Of a stretch of DNA of 64,000 nt, positions 62,838-64,000 are shown one piece after another; position 1 is the first letter of the stretch; each line of letters begins with the position of its first letter. Made by a program: the position numbers and the translations under genes. The stretch comes from Pyrofollis japonicus (lineage in GTDB: Archaea > Thermoproteota > Thermoprotei_A > Sulfolobales > Pyrodictiaceae). The notes beneath the pieces were generated by a model, which searched no databases, was not told where the DNA came from, and saw only the letters and a list, made by a program, of their open reading frames with translations. The stretch spans positions 983,126-1,047,125 of the forward strand of contig NZ_AP028634.1 in NCBI RefSeq assembly GCF_033097485.1. Direction: 5' to 3'.

Positions 62838-63579
62838 GGGCTTTGCTGTAGGCGTTGATGAGGCTGGTCGTGGCCCCCTAATCGGCCCTATGGTACTTGC
62901 TCTTGTTGTTATTAAATGTGAAGACTTAGACGCTCTGGCTGAAACCGGTATTCGGGACAGCAAGGACTTAGAGCCCTATACGCGTAGAAGACTATTTGAA
63001 ACTATACTTAGTAGTTCAAACTATGTGATTTACACCATTATTCCACCAGCCGTCATTGATTCCTTTAATCTCAATCAGCTTGAATACGAGACAATCGCAT
63101 ATATGCTTAAAAGACTACGTGAAGCAACGAGGATCGAGCCCTCCTTCTTATCAATATATATTGATGCTGTAGGTCCCGTGAATAAGATGAGGAACGAACT
63201 CCGGAAAAGGCTGCCATGGCTACGCTACTCAAGGCTTATTGTGGAGCCAAAAGCTGACTCAAAATATGTTGTTGTCGGGGCTGCGAGTATTATTGCAAAA
63301 GTAGTGCGTGATAAAGAGATTGAAAAGCTCAGAGAACTCTACGGAATAAGAGGATCTGGATACCCTACTGATCAGCGAACCATAGATTGGCTGCGCGAAG
63401 CATATGAAATGAACCCAGATAATCCTCCATGGTTTGTGAGGCGGACTTGGAGCACATTGAGGCAGCTTGCTCCTAAGTGGTACATAGAGAAGCGTAAGGA
63501 ACTGTCAGCCTTAGGACCTAGGCAGCGGACTCTAACAGAGTTCCTCGGGGCCAATAAGCCTCGCCAAAAGCAGGGATGA
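62821..63579 (+). CDS. rnhB: Ribonuclease HII
   Basis: About 252 residues from TTG 62821; ATG 62794 lies in frame upstream. The catalytic residues appear in VGVDEAGRGPLIGP (Asp/Glu), DSKDLEPYTRRRLFE, SIYIDAVGP and PKADSKYVVVGAASIIAKV. It cleaves RNA in RNA-DNA hybrids, including single ribonucleotides. The C-terminus ends QRTLTEFLG, a canonical PCNA-interacting (PIP) box. It is followed by a C/D RNA candidate on the opposite strand. Confidence 0.94.
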   Translation: MTEKCKGFAVGVDEAGRGPLIGPMVLALVVIKCEDLDALAETGIRDSKDLEPYTRRRLFETILSSSNYVIYTIIPPAVIDSFNLNQLEYETIAYMLKRLREATRIEPSFLSIYIDAVGPVNKMRNELRKRLPWLRYSRLIVEPKADSKYVVVGAASIIAKVVRDKEIEKLRELYGIRGSGYPTDQRTIDWLREAYEMNPDNPPWFVRRTWSTLRQLAPKWYIEKRKELSALGPRQRTLTEFLGANKPRQKQG

Positions 63580-63587
63580 GTACGTTG

Positions 63588-63648
63588 TCAGTTACGGCCA
63601 CACTCTTCATCGCTACACATGTGCTCCGGTAAGCCCACCTATCATCAT
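63588..63648 (-). ncRNA. Box C/D sRNA candidate with upstream TATA
   Basis: Minus strand: C box ATGATGA (63648-63642), 12 nt TAGGTGGGCTTA, degenerate D' CCGG, spacer, C' ATGAAGA (63610-63604), 12 nt GTGTGGCCGTAA and D box CTGA (63591-63588). TTATA (63677-63673) lies 25-29 nt upstream of the C box, giving the expected start next to C. Targets of the guides would be TAAGCCCACCTA and TTACGGCCACAC, not located here. Confidence 0.6.
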
Positions 63649-63672
63649 ATTTTTGCACAAGGCGCATATTTG

Positions 63673-63677
63673 TATAA
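63673..63677 (-). promoter_or_regulatory. TATA element of the 63588-63648 sRNA
   Basis: On the minus strand GCTTATACAAATATG contains TTATA at 63677-63673. Transcription should start near 63651, three nt before the C box. This spacing supports an independent promoter. Confidence 0.45.
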
Positions 63678-63802
63678 GCCCAGCTAATAATAATGAGATT
63701 TTCAAGGAGATTATTAGGGTATTGTCCTGGAGCGCTGTATAGATAGAGGGTAGTGCGAAATCCATAGCACCGAACGGATTAATGCCCAGGGTGTAGAGGC
63801 TG

Positions 63803-64000
63803 CATGGATAAGAAAGTCCGATATCTCATAGACTTTGTGGCTAAAACACTCTATGTGGTCATGGAGAAGAAGATTAGCCATGATAGGGCTTTTCAAATGG
63901 TGCTAAGAGAGTATAAGAAGGCTGCTAACGAGCTTCCACTCAAGATCCTCTACAAAGCTTCAAGAGACGTTGTGAACGACTACTATACGCTGCGCTATGC
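63803..64000 (+). CDS. NOL1/NOP2/Sun-family RNA m5C methyltransferase (5' part)
   Basis: Partial gene, cut by the window end after 66 codons. The visible N-terminus (MDKKVRYLIDFVAKTLYVVM then AFQMVLREYKKAAN and LYKASRDVVNDYYTLRY) resembles the NusB-like RNA-binding domain that precedes the methyltransferase domain in archaeal RsmB/NSUN-type enzymes. The catalytic Cys motifs lie beyond the window. The ATG 63803 has a weak purine-rich GAGGCTGC before it. Confidence 0.6.

Noticed and set aside
1-64000. CRISPR array, cas genes, insertion sequence, integrase, provirus
   Set aside because: No regularly spaced repeats, transposase, recombinase or virion motifs were seen on either strand.

Overview
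The window is a compact piece of a chromosome from a hyperthermophilic archaeon, almost certainly of the Thermoproteota (crenarchaeal) branch and plausibly from Desulfurococcales/Pyrodictiaceae. The support is: eS25, an archaeal PriL primase subunit, NucS, a Taw1-type wybutosine enzyme, DUF2208, a split glycine decarboxylase, an archaeal initiator tRNA with encoded CCA, a tRNA-Thr carrying an intron in a bulge-helix-bulge, TATA-type promoters, many GTG/TTG starts, and several box C/D guide RNA candidates. No CRISPR array, insertion sequence, integrase or rRNA gene was seen. Species is not claimed.

Layout. 1-6.2 kb: SpoIIM-like membrane protein, two C/D RNA candidates, a TatD-like hydrolase, a MoxR-VWA pair, MarC. 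6.3-8.4 kb: small orphan proteins, one with a natural polyhistidine tract, and a nucleotidyltransferase. 8.5-13.8 kb: tRNA-Arg(UCG) directly behind argS, DUF167, a CBS protein with an apparent 5' frameshift, DUF2283, and a pyruvoyl decarboxylase of polyamine synthesis. 14-17 kb: regulators and a glcD-like oxidase with a very short Fe-S partner. 17-22 kb: a cell-surface glycan island (two NodB-type deacetylases, an M28-like peptidase, a glycosyltransferase, a flippase-like membrane protein). 22.4-30 kb: a coiled-coil protein, a 1136-residue membrane-anchored surface protein, and a secretion ATPase with its TadC/FlaJ platform but no adjacent pilin. 30-35.2 kb: information processing (NucS, PriL, eS25, an NFACT/Rqc2 homologue and a small membrane protein). 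35-43.4 kb: an Sfm1-like SPOUT methyltransferase, UPF0282, metG, a PfkB kinase, a Cys-cluster protein, gcvPB-gcvPA. 43.7-47 kb: intron-containing tRNA-Thr, Taw1, ogt, initiator tRNA and three C/D RNA candidates. 47-54 kb: a 716-residue orphan, pncB, YjbQ, thioredoxin, BtpA, gatC and a beta-lactamase-fold nuclease-like protein. 54-64 kb: a 336-residue orphan, a C/D RNA candidate whose guide fits 16S rRNA, an FkbM methyltransferase, an ABC-2 exporter, a ClC channel, RNase HII, and the start of a NOL1/NOP2/Sun RNA methyltransferase.

The strongest non-coding signal is a set of nine reasonably supported box C/D sRNA candidates. In several, a degenerate C' box (ATGAAGA) is followed by exactly 12 nt and then a CTGA D box. 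Several have a TATA-like element about 25 nt before the expected 5' end. The strongest protein-level puzzles are the pilin-less secretion locus beside the giant surface protein, the glycan island with an apparently broken flippase 5' end, and the orphan proteins at 47.1-49.3 and 54-55 kb.
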